Of a DNA stretch of 48,423 nt, positions 8,448 to 17,153 are shown piece after piece (within the stretch, counting starts at the first letter, position 1; the number at the start of each line of letters is the position of its first letter). The DNA is from Alphaproteobacteria bacterium. Its GTDB lineage: Bacteria > Pseudomonadota > Alphaproteobacteria > SHVV01. A model generated the notes under the pieces. The model was not told the DNA's origin and did not search any database. It worked only from the letters and a program-made list of their open reading frames with translations. The stretch spans positions 1-48,423 of the forward strand of contig VGEO01000017.1 of NCBI GenBank assembly GCA_016869275.1, given 5' to 3'. The translations under genes and the position numbers were made by a program.

Positions 8448-8813
8448 GTGACGGAGCGAACGCAGACTGGCGAGAGCGCCGTGTCGGAGCAAGTCGGTGC
8501 GAATGATTGGCAACGGCTGGACGGCGTAGATCCTGCCACGGCTGAATTTCCACTGCGTACGCGCTACAACGGTCAGCCGATCGTCGTGCTACGCACGGCC
8601 AGCGGCTATCGCGGCATCCAGCGGTCGTGTCCGCACCAGAAGAGGTCGTTGCACGATGCCCACTTTCAGGGCGATAGCATGATCCGCTGCCGTTCGCACG
8701 GCTTCGTCTATCGGCTATCCGACGGCCGGGGGGTCAATTGCCCGGGCTTTCGGATTCAGGTCTACGACGTGAAGGCGGAGGACGGCAGTCTGCTGGTGCG
8801 TCCAGCGTCATAA
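8448..8813 (+). CDS. small Rieske [2Fe-2S] protein
   Basis: A 121-residue single-domain Rieske protein. The cluster ligands are C61 and H63 (CPHQ) and C81 and H84 (CRSH), with the expected spacing of 17 residues. There is no catalytic iron domain, so it is either a Rieske ferredoxin for electron transfer or a small accessory protein. It lies 15 bases after the amidohydrolase. No reductase is encoded nearby, and whether it serves the Rieske oxygenases outside the element is unknown. The GTG start is provisional; another GTG lies 11 codons further in. Confidence 0.85.
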   Translation: MTERTQTGESAVSEQVGANDWQRLDGVDPATAEFPLRTRYNGQPIVVLRTASGYRGIQRSCPHQKRSLHDAHFQGDSMIRCRSHGFVYRLSDGRGVNCPGFRIQVYDVKAEDGSLLVRPAS

Positions 8814-8976
8814 CCGCCCCACGTCCCGACTTGCGCCGGTCCGAAGGTCTCAGATACAGCGCCGGCTAGCAGAAAGTAGGCGCGGTCAAATCTTCTTTCC
8901 CGGCTCTTTGGATCGACGACGAGAACATACGCGACCTTGGGATACCCGACGTTCGATCTTCCTTGGAGAGCACCCG

Positions 8977-10923
8977 ATGGCCACGAGCGACGCAGAGCAT
9001 CCCCGGCACGATGCCTCAGTCGCTGCCTCTGTCACGACCGGCGGTCTTGCGGTCATGATCTCGATTGGGGCGATCGGCTACGCCCTCGATGCTTTCCGGC
9101 TCCTCGGTGTCGGCATCTATACCGAGCAGTTCCTCGCCGGGATGCTCGCACTGGCGCTCGCGCTTGGCTTCTTGAATCTACCTGCGCGCCGCAATGCACC
9201 GCGCGACGGCGCGCCCTGGTACGACTGGCTCGCTGCCGGCCTCTCCTTCGCTTTGGCGAGCTATGTCGCAATCGACTATCCCCGATTTCCGGCGATGATG
9301 GCGACGGCGCCGTGGCCGTTGACGGCCGTATGCGTCCTTCTGCTCGCAGCCGTGCTGGAAACGCTGCGCCGCGCCGCCGGGAATGTGCTGGTCGGTCTTT
9401 GTCTCTTCTTCATCGTCTATGCGCTGCTGGGCCATCTAGTGCCGGGTCGCCTGCAGTTACGGCAGATCGCCTTCGAGGATTTGATGATCTACCTAGCGGT
9501 CGACGCCAACGCAGTGCTCGGCTCGCCGCTCGCAGTCTCGGTCACCGTGGTGATCGCTTTTGTGCTGATGGGACAACTCTTGTTCCTGTCGCGCGGCTCG
9601 GAGTTCTTCACTGACTTGTCGCTCGTGCTTATGCGGCGCCAGCGCGGCGGCGGAGCCAAGATCGCCGTGGTCGCCTCGGCCCTGTTCGGGACGATCTCCG
9701 GCAGTGCCGTCTCCAATGTCGCGTCGACGGGCGTGGTGACTATCCCGTTGATGCGGCAGGGTGGCTATGCGCCGCATCAAGCAGCCGCGATCGAGGCCAC
9801 CGCGTCGACAGGGGGCCAGCTCATGCCGCCGGTCATGGGCGCGGCCGCTTTCCTGATGGCGGAATTCCTACAGATTCCCTACCGCGAGGTGATGCTGGCG
9901 GCGTTGGTCCCATCGCTGCTCTACTACCTAGCGCTTTTTCTACAGGCCGATCTACTCGCGGCCAAGGGCGGGATGGCTCGAATCGATGCCGCGGCGATCC
10001 CGCCGATCCTGCCTGTACTGCGTGGGGGCGGCACTTTCATCCTGCCGTTCGCAGTGCTGATCGTCGGCCTCTTCAATTTCAACTTGGAGCCGTCGACGGC
10101 GGCGCTCTACGCGAGCCTGGCGATCATCTTCGCTGGCGTGGTGCTCGGCTACAAAGGCAACTACATGCGGCTGTCCCAACTCGGCGCCGCGTTGGAAACC
10201 ACCGGCTACGCGGTGCTCGAGATACTGCTAATTGCCGCCGCCGCCGGCATCGTCATCGGCGTTCTCAACGTCAGCGGCTTGGGTTTCGCGCTCACGCTGT
10301 CGCTGGTTCAACTTGGCGGCGGCAACATGTACGTGTTGCTGATTCTCACGGCCGCTGTCTGCATCCTGCTAGGGATGGGCATGCCAACGACCGGCGTGTA
10401 CGTTCTTCTCGCCGCTCTGGTCGCGCCGGCACTGATACAGGCCGGAATCGGCTCGATCTCGGCGCACTTGTTCGTCCTTTACTTCGGGATGATGTCGATG
10501 ATCACCCCGCCGGTGGCCTTCGCGGCCTTCGCCGCGGCGACGCTCGCCAATGCCGATCCGATGCGAACCGGTTTCGAGGCCGCCAAGTTCGGTTGGCCTG
10601 CCTATGTGGTGCCCTTCCTGTTCGTGGCTTCGCCCAGTCTGTTGCTGCAGGGCTCAGCTTGGGAGCTTGTCCTCGCGGTGGCCACGGCAATCGGTGGCGT
10701 TGGGCTCGTCACGATAGGCGTCACCGGCTACGTGGTCCGGCCCCTCAAGGCGCCGGTCCGCACCGCCTTCGTCGTATTCGGAATTGCGTTGATGATCCCG
10801 GCCGGCGCCTTCGATGGGGCGATCTGGACCGATATCGGCGGTTTCGTGGCCGGCGGCGCTCTGCTTATCCGCGAATTCGTCGGCGCACGACGCGGTGCTG
10901 CCCCGTCGAATGCGGTGCGCTAG
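8977..10923 (+). CDS. TRAP transporter fused permease subunit (DctQM-type, 4TM/12TM)
   Basis: This 648-residue, highly hydrophobic inner-membrane protein joins the small and large TRAP permease units. The N-terminal part has several membrane segments (about residues 20-170), followed by the DctM-like part. The latter has GTISGSAVSNVASTGVVTIP, the typical large-subunit motif, and GMGMPTTGVYVLLAALVAP further on. TRAP permeases move organic acids with a sodium gradient, fed by a periplasmic binding protein. The ATG at 8977 is preceded by GGAGAG at 8965-8970, which favours it over upstream starts. Its partner is the TAXI protein encoded convergently. Confidence 0.93.
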   Translation: MATSDAEHPRHDASVAASVTTGGLAVMISIGAIGYALDAFRLLGVGIYTEQFLAGMLALALALGFLNLPARRNAPRDGAPWYDWLAAGLSFALASYVAIDYPRFPAMMATAPWPLTAVCVLLLAAVLETLRRAAGNVLVGLCLFFIVYALLGHLVPGRLQLRQIAFEDLMIYLAVDANAVLGSPLAVSVTVVIAFVLMGQLLFLSRGSEFFTDLSLVLMRRQRGGGAKIAVVASALFGTISGSAVSNVASTGVVTIPLMRQGGYAPHQAAAIEATASTGGQLMPPVMGAAAFLMAEFLQIPYREVMLAALVPSLLYYLALFLQADLLAAKGGMARIDAAAIPPILPVLRGGGTFILPFAVLIVGLFNFNLEPSTAALYASLAIIFAGVVLGYKGNYMRLSQLGAALETTGYAVLEILLIAAAAGIVIGVLNVSGLGFALTLSLVQLGGGNMYVLLILTAAVCILLGMGMPTTGVYVLLAALVAPALIQAGIGSISAHLFVLYFGMMSMITPPVAFAAFAAATLANADPMRTGFEAAKFGWPAYVVPFLFVASPSLLLQGSAWELVLAVATAIGGVGLVTIGVTGYVVRPLKAPVRTAFVVFGIALMIPAGAFDGAIWTDIGGFVAGGALLIREFVGARRGAAPSNAVR

Positions 10924-10962
10924 CCCGACACCGCGTCCGACGTAAAGGCGGGCAGCCTTCGA

Positions 10963-11925
10963 TCAGCCTTTCGGCGGCCACTGCTTCGTTTCTTCATAGA
11001 ATTTGATCGCGCCGGGGTGGTAAGGCACGTCGATCGGGAAGGTCATCCCCTGGGGATCGAAGCTCTCGAACAATGCGTGGACAGCGACAAGCGCTTCCTT
11101 GTTTGACTGAAGCGCCTTGACCATTCCATAGACCGCATTGTCCGGGACGTTAGCGCCTACCGCCAGAATCGTCGGGTAGCTCATCATCGGCGTCGGCGTG
11201 CCGACACCGACTGTGCCGGGGCCGGGTTGCATAACCCGTACCAGCGTGCCGGGAACAATGTCCTGCATTGCCTTCACCCGCACCGAGTCGGTCGAGAACG
11301 GTAGATATCTGACGCCACCGACGGAGGCGTCGATTTGCGTCACCGCCGCCGTACCGACGACGTGGAATGACGCATCGACCGCATTTGAGGACAGCGCTTC
11401 CGCTGCCTTCGTCAAATTCGGCACCAAGACGGGCTTGAAGTCGTTCTCGGTCATTCCTGCATTGGCCATGGTCGCCCGGACCAGAGGGAGGACGATGGTC
11501 TGACTGGCATAGCCCCAGGCGACACGCTTTCCTTTGAGGTCGGCCAAGGTATTGATGCCGGAGTCCTTGCGAACGACGAAGGACACATAGAAGTCGTTCA
11601 GTCGCGCGGCGATTCGTAGGTTCTTATTTGGGTTGTCCTTGAATGTGTCTTGACCCGCATAAGCCAACGCCGCCTCGATCGAATTCATGACTCCGAAGTC
11701 GATCTTGCCTTGGTTGAGCAGCGGAATGTAGGTCGACGTACCGGCATAGGGCTGAACGACCGCCTGCATACTCGCTTTCTCGACAGCGACCTTTGCGACC
11801 GCGCTTGCCATGGTATAGCCGGAGGAGCCCTGGGCATTGCTCGCCACGCCATAAGTCTGCGCAGCTGCAACTCCTGGTCCCAGAACGATCGCGGACGCAA
11901 CGGCAATCGGTAACGCGAGATTCAT
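10963..11925 (-). CDS. TAXI-family TRAP transporter solute-binding protein
   Basis: A 320-residue periplasmic protein. A signal peptide (MNLALPIAVASAIVLGPGVAAAQ) is followed by the TAXI-family body, including YGVASNAQGSSGYTMASAVA near the mature N-terminus and the FVVRKDSGINTLADLKGKR region. It should capture a carboxylate or similar solute for the fused TRAP permease, which ends 39 bases away on the opposite strand. The ATG at 11925 has an excellent GGGAGGAG site, so the longer upstream frame is not used. TAXI and fused permease genes commonly sit together, but here they are convergent and so separately transcribed. Confidence 0.92.
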   Translation of the reverse strand: MNLALPIAVASAIVLGPGVAAAQTYGVASNAQGSSGYTMASAVAKVAVEKASMQAVVQPYAGTSTYIPLLNQGKIDFGVMNSIEAALAYAGQDTFKDNPNKNLRIAARLNDFYVSFVVRKDSGINTLADLKGKRVAWGYASQTIVLPLVRATMANAGMTENDFKPVLVPNLTKAAEALSSNAVDASFHVVGTAAVTQIDASVGGVRYLPFSTDSVRVKAMQDIVPGTLVRVMQPGPGTVGVGTPTPMMSYPTILAVGANVPDNAVYGMVKALQSNKEALVAVHALFESFDPQGMTFPIDVPYHPGAIKFYEETKQWPPKG

Positions 11926-12264
11926 GGTTCTCCTCCCTGATGCGGCTTGATGCGGGCTCGATTGCGCGATCCCGGAGACCGCGGTTATACGTTGAATATC
12001 GTGGCGTCGACTTCGATTGCAACTGCAAAGATTTCCTAGGCTTCTAGGTCGTGTACTCATAGAAGGGATTCACAGAGAGTAAGCGAGATATGCCGTTGTT
12101 AAAGTGGATTGTCGTCATAGTTCTCACCGTCCTGCCCCTTTCACCTTTTCACGGCGATAACAGGGGTTCGAATCCCCTTGGGGACGCCAACCAAATCAAC
12201 GGCTTCGTGTTAGGAGCCGACTGCGTTCGGAAAAAGTGCGAGAAACTAGTAGGTGCGATCGCGC
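11926..12264. other. intergenic region holding the right end of the tRNA-Glu element
   Basis: These 339 bases lie between the TAXI gene and the cupin gene. The part up to 12146 is the upstream region of the TAXI gene; no convincing promoter was recognised. 12147-12189 is the right repeat. 12190-12264 shows nothing recognisable. A short frame at 12090-12275 runs through the repeat and is not considered a gene. Confidence 0.6.
12147..12189 (+). repeat. right attachment-site repeat (attR), partial tRNA-Glu
   Basis: A copy of the last 43 bases of tRNA-Glu, identical except for one G-to-A change at 12157. It keeps the anticodon-loop end, variable region, T arm, acceptor 3' strand and CCA. The 5' half of the tRNA is missing, so this is not a functional tRNA gene. 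It marks the far end of the element that begins at 6783. Confidence 0.85.
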
Positions 12265-12573
12265 TCAGCGTTTGATCTCGACCTCAACGAACGCAAACTC
12301 GAACGGATTGGTGTTAATGACGTCGTGCTCGACGCCGGCGCGACGCGTGTAGGCGATCTCGCTCTTGAGCTCGCCGAAGGTCTCGGCACCGTCGGGACCG
12401 ACGAGCTTCAGGCGGCCGGTCGTCATCGGCACCACGACATAATCGTAGGCGTGCCGGTGATAGCCGGTGGCGGCGCCTGGGGCGAATCGCCACTCGGTCA
12501 CCTTGACGTAATCGGTGTTGACTTGGACCGTCGGTACGGCCAGCGCCGTCGCCGCTGAGCGCGCGTTCGTCAT
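12265..12573 (-). CDS. small cupin-domain protein
   Basis: A 102-residue single cupin. The metal-binding motif is visible as GYHRHAYDYVVVPMTTG with a second histidine in RRAGVEHDVINT. Small cupins of this kind bind a metal and act as dioxygenases, isomerases or binding proteins; the substrate cannot be told. The ATG at 12573 has AGGTGG a few bases upstream and is preferred to the GTG at 12582. It is the first gene outside the tRNA-Glu element. Confidence 0.8.
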   Translation of the reverse strand: MTNARSAATALAVPTVQVNTDYVKVTEWRFAPGAATGYHRHAYDYVVVPMTTGRLKLVGPDGAETFGELKSEIAYTRRAGVEHDVINTNPFEFAFVEVEIKR

Positions 12574-12908
12574 TTCGGCCACCTATCGCGAGGTCTGCGG
12601 ATAAATCATCGATTCGGACGTCGCCGTCGCGACGCCTTAGGGTGCGGCGAGCGGATGCGGGCCGTCAAGCAGCGCTTGGTGCAGTTACGGGGCGCCGGTG
12701 AAGGTTGCGGACCGCGGCGACCAAGGTAAGCTCTCGCGCATGGCCCGCGCTTGGTCACGATCGGGGACGATACCGGCTGCAGCCGTTCGGCGAGTGCCGC
12801 GTCCGTTTCCTCGGCGCGATGAGTGAGCGACAGAAGCAGATTTCGCTGTTCCGGAAGTAGACGTCTAGCGGGATCCCGAGGGTAGCCTTCTTGCTTTTTC
12901 AGGGAGGT
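12574..12908. other. intergenic region, no recognisable gene
   Basis: These 335 bases separate the divergent cupin and EamA genes. A minus-strand open frame crosses most of it, but it has no recognisable domain and its composition is arginine-rich, as expected of a chance frame in GC-rich DNA. Promoters for both flanking genes are expected here, but none stood out. Confidence 0.5.
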
Positions 12909-13823
12909 ATGGTCGGGTTCCTCGCGCGCCACCTATGGCTGGCCTACGGGCTGCTGGTGGTCACGATGTTCATTTACGGCTCTTACTTCGTGATCGGCCG
13001 CGCGGTCTACGAACAGTTTCCGCCGGTCGCGTTCGCGTTCTGGCGCGCGGTGCTGTCGTGTGCGCTGCTGTTGCCGTTCGTCTGGCGGGCGATCGTGAGA
13101 AACCTGCCGCTCATCCGCCAACATGTGCCGCTCATCGTTGTGATCGGTGTCGCGCAGGCCGGACTCGGGCAGGTGATGGCGTTCTGGAGCCTCCACTCGA
13201 CCACGGCGATCAACGCCTCGCTGATCGGGGCGCTGCAGCCGGCGCTGATCGTGCTGCTCGCGGCAATCCTGGTCGGCGAGCGGCTCGATCTCCGTCAGAA
13301 GCTCGGCGTCGTCGTCGCGCTCGCCGGGGCGGTGGTCGCGATCGCGCGCGGCGACCTCGCGGTGCTGCGCGACCTCGATTTCGCGGTCGGCGATCTCTTC
13401 ATGCTCGTTACCGGTATTTGCTGGGCGCTCTATACGGTCCTCGTCAAGCGCCTGCCGGCCGAACTCGATCCGGTCGTCCTGTTCTTCGCGCTCACCGCTG
13501 CAGGAGCGGTCGTCGTGGCACCGTTCTATGCCATCGAAGCGTTGGTGTTCGAGAGCGCCATCGTCCTCAATACCGCGACCCTGACGAGCCTGCTCTATAT
13601 CGTCGTCGTCACGGGGATCTTCTGCCTGGTTCTCCTCAACATCGCGATCCATGTGATCGGACCGAGCCGGGTCGGCGTGTTCTACAATTTGATTCCGGTC
13701 GCGACCGCCTTGATCGCGGTGGTCGCGATCGACGAGCCGCTCCGGCTCTACCACGTCCTCGGTCTGGCGTTGGTCGTCACCGGCATCTATCTCACCAGCC
13801 GATCGGCGGCCGAACGGGTATGA
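12909..13823 (+). CDS. EamA/DMT-family transporter
   Basis: A 304-residue inner-membrane protein with about ten membrane segments in two EamA repeats. The first repeat is around residues 10-140 and ends near LGVVVALAGAVVAI; the second begins near GDLFMLVTGICWALYTVLVKR and ends LGLALVVTGIYLTS. Family members export amino acids, metabolites or drugs. The start is uncertain. AGGGAGGT touches the ATG at 12909, which is too close for ideal spacing, and an in-frame TTG lies at 12891. Confidence 0.88.
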   Translation: MVGFLARHLWLAYGLLVVTMFIYGSYFVIGRAVYEQFPPVAFAFWRAVLSCALLLPFVWRAIVRNLPLIRQHVPLIVVIGVAQAGLGQVMAFWSLHSTTAINASLIGALQPALIVLLAAILVGERLDLRQKLGVVVALAGAVVAIARGDLAVLRDLDFAVGDLFMLVTGICWALYTVLVKRLPAELDPVVLFFALTAAGAVVVAPFYAIEALVFESAIVLNTATLTSLLYIVVVTGIFCLVLLNIAIHVIGPSRVGVFYNLIPVATALIAVVAIDEPLRLYHVLGLALVVTGIYLTSRSAAERV

Positions 13824-13923
13824 AGCCGCGACCGACCGCGCGTCCGCCGGTAACCCGCGCGTGGCCGGCTTCGCGACGCGCTGGATGAAATGGCTCCGGA
13901 TCGGCAGCGTCGTTGGCCGAGGC

Positions 13924-14838
13924 CTAAATCCGGACCAGCGCCTGGACGGTCGGCGGGTCGTCGGCCGCGGCGCTGAGCGCCCGCCAATCCTGCTCGGCCG
14001 CCCAAATCGCGAAACGCCGCCAGCCGATCGCCGGGTAGGAGCGGTGCAATTGGGCGATGTCGACCCGGACGGGATTGGCGCTGTACCAGGCATAGAGGGG
14101 TGCGAGATCGGGGAAGTCGTGTCTGACTTCGTCGGCGGGGATCGAGCGATAACGGATCGGCCGCCCGGCGGCTGCGCTCAGCGCTTGCGCAGCCTCGGGT
14201 CCCGTCACGGCGTCCGATGCAATGTCGATACGTCGGCCCAAGAACCGCGTCCGCTCGGCCAGGACCAAGGCGGCGAACGCGGCGATGTCGGCGCAACAGA
14301 TGTATTGGTGGCGATGCTCGGGCGAGAGCGGGTAGGCGAGCTCGCCGCGCTTGAGCCCGGCCCACAGCCAAGGAAACGTCACGACGTTTTCCATGAACGA
14401 AACCGGGGCGACGATGGTCAACGGAATACCCGCGTCGCGCAGCACCGCCTCGATTGCCGCCTTGCCGTCGAGATGCGCGAGCCCGGTGGCGCGATCGGCG
14501 CTCGCGCCTGAACTCAAAACGACATGGCCGATCCCGCTCGCCCGCGCGGCGGCAGCGATCGCCTTGGCTTGGCGGCGTTCGGCGTCGGGGCCGTCCTGGT
14601 AGCGGGTCGTCACCGCGAAGCAGGCGTCGTGGCCCGCCATCGCACGGCCGAGCTGGGCAGCGTCCTCGAGATCGCCGGCCGCGAGTGCTACTCCCTCGCC
14701 CGCCAATGAACGCGCCGCTGGACTGGTCGGATTGCGCACCAGCCCGGTCACGCGTTTGCCGCGCCCCACCAGCAGCCGGGCGAGGGCGCCGCCCTGCTTT
14801 CCGGTCGCCCCGAGGACCAGGACGCGCCGCGCGCCCAC
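13924..14838 (-). CDS. NmrA-family NAD(P)-binding protein
   Basis: A 304-residue atypical short-chain dehydrogenase. The dinucleotide site is VLVLGATGKQGGALARLL at residues 6-23, and HVVLSSGASAD and APVSFMENV follow as in NmrA/isoflavone-reductase-like proteins. Members act as NAD(P)H-dependent reductases or as redox-sensing regulators; which applies here is unclear. It starts 16 bases after the branched-chain-type binding protein gene on the same strand, so it is probably co-transcribed with it and with amidohydrolase A. Confidence 0.85.
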   Translation of the reverse strand: MGARRVLVLGATGKQGGALARLLVGRGKRVTGLVRNPTSPAARSLAGEGVALAAGDLEDAAQLGRAMAGHDACFAVTTRYQDGPDAERRQAKAIAAAARASGIGHVVLSSGASADRATGLAHLDGKAAIEAVLRDAGIPLTIVAPVSFMENVVTFPWLWAGLKRGELAYPLSPEHRHQYICCADIAAFAALVLAERTRFLGRRIDIASDAVTGPEAAQALSAAAGRPIRYRSIPADEVRHDFPDLAPLYAWYSANPVRVDIAQLHRSYPAIGWRRFAIWAAEQDWRALSAAADDPPTVQALVRI

Positions 14839-14854
14839 GCCGCGGCCGCGTGTC

Positions 14855-16003
14855 TTAGGACGAGCGTTTCGGCCAGAACCGCGGCGCGCCGTTCTCGTCG
14901 ATCTGGACCATGACCGGTCGAGTCCGTACCGGATCGCCGACGGCGGGCCAGGTCACGGGGCCGCTGATGGTCTCGAAGTCCTTGAGCCGCAGGAACGCTT
15001 CGCGTACCGCTTCGCGCGACAGGTCCTTAGCATCGTTCAACACGTGGGCCAGGATCTTGATGGTGTCGTAATAGGCGGTGACGATGTTGTCGGGCGATTC
15101 GTTGGCGCGGCCGGTGAGCTTGCGCCATGTCGCCACCCATTCTTGAACGATCGGGCGCGGGTCGTCGGCGGCGTAGATGCCGTAGCCGATCGACCCTTTT
15201 CCCTCTCCTTTCGAGAGCCGCCAAAAATCCTCGTTCACGACCACGGTGTCCGATACCACTTGGGCCTTGATGCCGCGCTCGCGCAGTTGCAGCAGGAAGG
15301 TGCCGGCGTCGCCCGCCTGATGGTTGAGCACGATGGCGTCCGGATTGGCGGCGCGGATGGTGGCGACATGGGAGGCGAAGTTGCTCTCTTTGCTCTTGAA
15401 CGACGTTTCGCCGAGGACGTTGATACCGAGGGAACCCAACGCCTGGCGCACCACTTTGACGTTGTTGACGGCATACTCGTCGTCGATCGTGTAGGACACG
15501 ATCGCGGTCTTGGTGCCGAAGAGCTCCTTCACGCGCGCGAACATGATCGGGTAGACGTTGCTCGCGGTCGGTTGGTAACGAAACGTCCAGCGCCCAAAAT
15601 CGGCGTGCGGCCATTGCCCGGCCGAACTCGGGTTGAATACGGTGATCCCGCATTTGTTGGTGTCTTCGTAGATGGCGAGCGTGCTCTTGGTGGCACCGAC
15701 GCCGTAGATCACCGGTACCGCCGGATCGGCGCACAGGCGGCGAAACTCCGCGACCCACTGCGCCGTGTCGGGGAAACGAGTGTCGACTTTATAGAACTCG
15801 AGTTTGCGCCCCTTGATCCCGCCCTTGCGGTTGATCTCCTCGACCGCCGGAATCAGCGCGTGATTCCAAACCCGCTCGCCGTACTCGATGAGCGGGCCGC
15901 TGAAGATGTACGGGAACGGCAGTCGCAGCGGCTCGGCGGTCTGCGAAAGCGCAGGTCCCGCCGCCAGCCCCAACCCGAGCACGAACGCGATCAACCGCAT
16001 CAT
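14855..16003 (-). CDS. LivK-type ABC transporter substrate-binding protein
   Basis: A 382-residue periplasmic protein of the branched-chain amino-acid/aromatic acid type (Peripla_BP_6). It has a signal peptide (MMRLIAFVLGLGLAAGPALSQ) and the motifs AVEEINRKGGIKGRKLEF and VIYGVGATKSTLAIYED. The start is set by AGGGAGG six bases before the first ATG of a tandem ATGATG. No permease or ATPase gene for it is in the window, so it must work with a transporter encoded elsewhere. It lies between amidohydrolase A (49 bases upstream) and the NmrA gene. Confidence 0.9.
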   Translation of the reverse strand: MMRLIAFVLGLGLAAGPALSQTAEPLRLPFPYIFSGPLIEYGERVWNHALIPAVEEINRKGGIKGRKLEFYKVDTRFPDTAQWVAEFRRLCADPAVPVIYGVGATKSTLAIYEDTNKCGITVFNPSSAGQWPHADFGRWTFRYQPTASNVYPIMFARVKELFGTKTAIVSYTIDDEYAVNNVKVVRQALGSLGINVLGETSFKSKESNFASHVATIRAANPDAIVLNHQAGDAGTFLLQLRERGIKAQVVSDTVVVNEDFWRLSKGEGKGSIGYGIYAADDPRPIVQEWVATWRKLTGRANESPDNIVTAYYDTIKILAHVLNDAKDLSREAVREAFLRLKDFETISGPVTWPAVGDPVRTRPVMVQIDENGAPRFWPKRSS

Positions 16004-16052
16004 GGCGAACCTCCCTGTTGGTCCCAACCGGGCAGCGGCAACGACGCCCGGA

Positions 16053-17153
16053 TTAAGCTTGCAGACGGTACAACGCGCGCGCGTTGCCGGCGACGACCTT
16101 GGCGCGATCGACGGCGGTCAGTGCCGAAAAGTGCCGTTCGAGGATCTTCGGAGCGTTCAGGCTGATCGAGCGCACGTGCGGGTAGTCCGAGCCCCAGATC
16201 ACTTGGCTCGCGCCGATGAGGCCGATCGTGTAGGCGGCGTGATCGTCATCGATGGTGCCATGGTAGACCCGGCTTTTCATGTAGTCGGAGGCGCGTTCCT
16301 TCAACTGGCGCAGATTCAAGCGGTGGCTCATCGAGCCCTGCATCTGGTCGAGCCGCCAAAGGAAGTGCGGAATCCACGACAACTCGAACTCCGAGCACAC
16401 GACCGCGAGCTTGGGGAACCGGTCTAAGAGCCCGCCATAAATGAAGTCGTTGGCGAGCACGATCATGATCTCGCCATAGCCGTTGAGCAGAACGCCCGGC
16501 GACTCTTCGCGCTCTTTGGCGGTGGCGAAATGGAACGGATCGGGGAAGCTGCCGGTGCCGCTATGGAGGGTGATGGGCGCCGCCGCCTCGCTCGCCCGGG
16601 CCCAAAACGGATCGTAGCTCGGGTCGCGGTAGGCCGGCTGTCCGGACGGTGCACCCATGTTGATCATCGCGCCCTTGAAACCGCGCGCAAGGTTGCGGTT
16701 CAGTTCGGCGACCGCCCAGGCGACATCGTGCATCGGGATCATCGCAATCGGCACCAGCCGCTTGATGTCGTAGGAGCAGAACTCGAAAATCCAATCGTTG
16801 TATACCTTGGCCGCCTCGCGCAGCACCTCGGGATCCTTGCTTCGCATCTGCGCTAGCATGGCGGAGGTGTACATGACCTCGCAGGCGACGCCGGCCTCGT
16901 CCTGGAACGCGATGCGCTTTTCCGGGATGTAGCCGGCCTCGACGCCGCCCCGGGTTTCGGCGTCCTTCTCGATGTCACCCAAATTGCGCACTTGGTTGCC
17001 GGTGAAGAAAAACCGGCCCCTGACTCCACGCCATTCGCTCATGAGCCTGGGCGTGCGGTCGCCGAAGCGAGCGCTCAGCGTTTTCGACCAGAGATCGGGC
17101 GGCTCCATCACGTGCGAATCGCCGGAAATCACTCGGCCGTTCGTCGCCGTCAT
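16053..17153 (-). CDS. amidohydrolase-2 family protein A (366 aa)
   Basis: A TIM-barrel metal-dependent hydrolase or decarboxylase of the ACMSD-related amidohydrolase-2 group. The N-terminal motif VISGDSHVMEPPDLW carries the D-x-H metal site, TLHSG holds a central histidine, and VIWGSDYPHVRS holds the C-terminal aspartate. The 366 residues equal in length, and match throughout, the paralogue at 34066-35166. It is the first gene of a likely operon with the LivK-type binding protein and the NmrA protein. Substrate unknown; cleavage or decarboxylation of an aromatic or ring-cleavage product is plausible from the family. Confidence 0.88.
   Translation of the reverse strand: MTATNGRVISGDSHVMEPPDLWSKTLSARFGDRTPRLMSEWRGVRGRFFFTGNQVRNLGDIEKDAETRGGVEAGYIPEKRIAFQDEAGVACEVMYTSAMLAQMRSKDPEVLREAAKVYNDWIFEFCSYDIKRLVPIAMIPMHDVAWAVAELNRNLARGFKGAMINMGAPSGQPAYRDPSYDPFWARASEAAAPITLHSGTGSFPDPFHFATAKEREESPGVLLNGYGEIMIVLANDFIYGGLLDRFPKLAVVCSEFELSWIPHFLWRLDQMQGSMSHRLNLRQLKERASDYMKSRVYHGTIDDDHAAYTIGLIGASQVIWGSDYPHVRSISLNAPKILERHFSALTAVDRAKVVAGNARALYRLQA

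Larger units (their letters stand above)
6783..12189. mobile_element. tRNA-Glu-integrated genomic segment without integrase (5,364 bp between repeats)
   Basis: The segment is bounded by a direct repeat of the tRNA-Glu 3' end. It contains an amidohydrolase, a small Rieske protein, a fused TRAP permease and, on the other strand, a TAXI-type TRAP binding protein. Base composition inside is visibly less GC-rich than in the housekeeping genes to the left. No integrase, excisionase or phage gene is present, so the element is a remnant or depends on an integrase encoded elsewhere. The repeats and gene content are seen directly; acquisition by integration is inferred from the well-known tRNA-site pattern. 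Confidence 0.75.

Noticed and set aside
12147..12189. A second tRNA-Glu gene
   Set aside because: Only the 3' 43 bases are present; the acceptor 5' strand, D arm and the 5' half of the anticodon arm are missing.
12090..12275. Small plus-strand gene crossing the right tRNA repeat
   Set aside because: It reads through the tRNA fragment, has no ribosome-binding site and no family resemblance.
12606..12932. Minus-strand gene of 108 codons between the cupin and EamA genes
   Set aside because: Arginine- and proline-rich, no domain, overlaps the EamA start; probably a chance frame.
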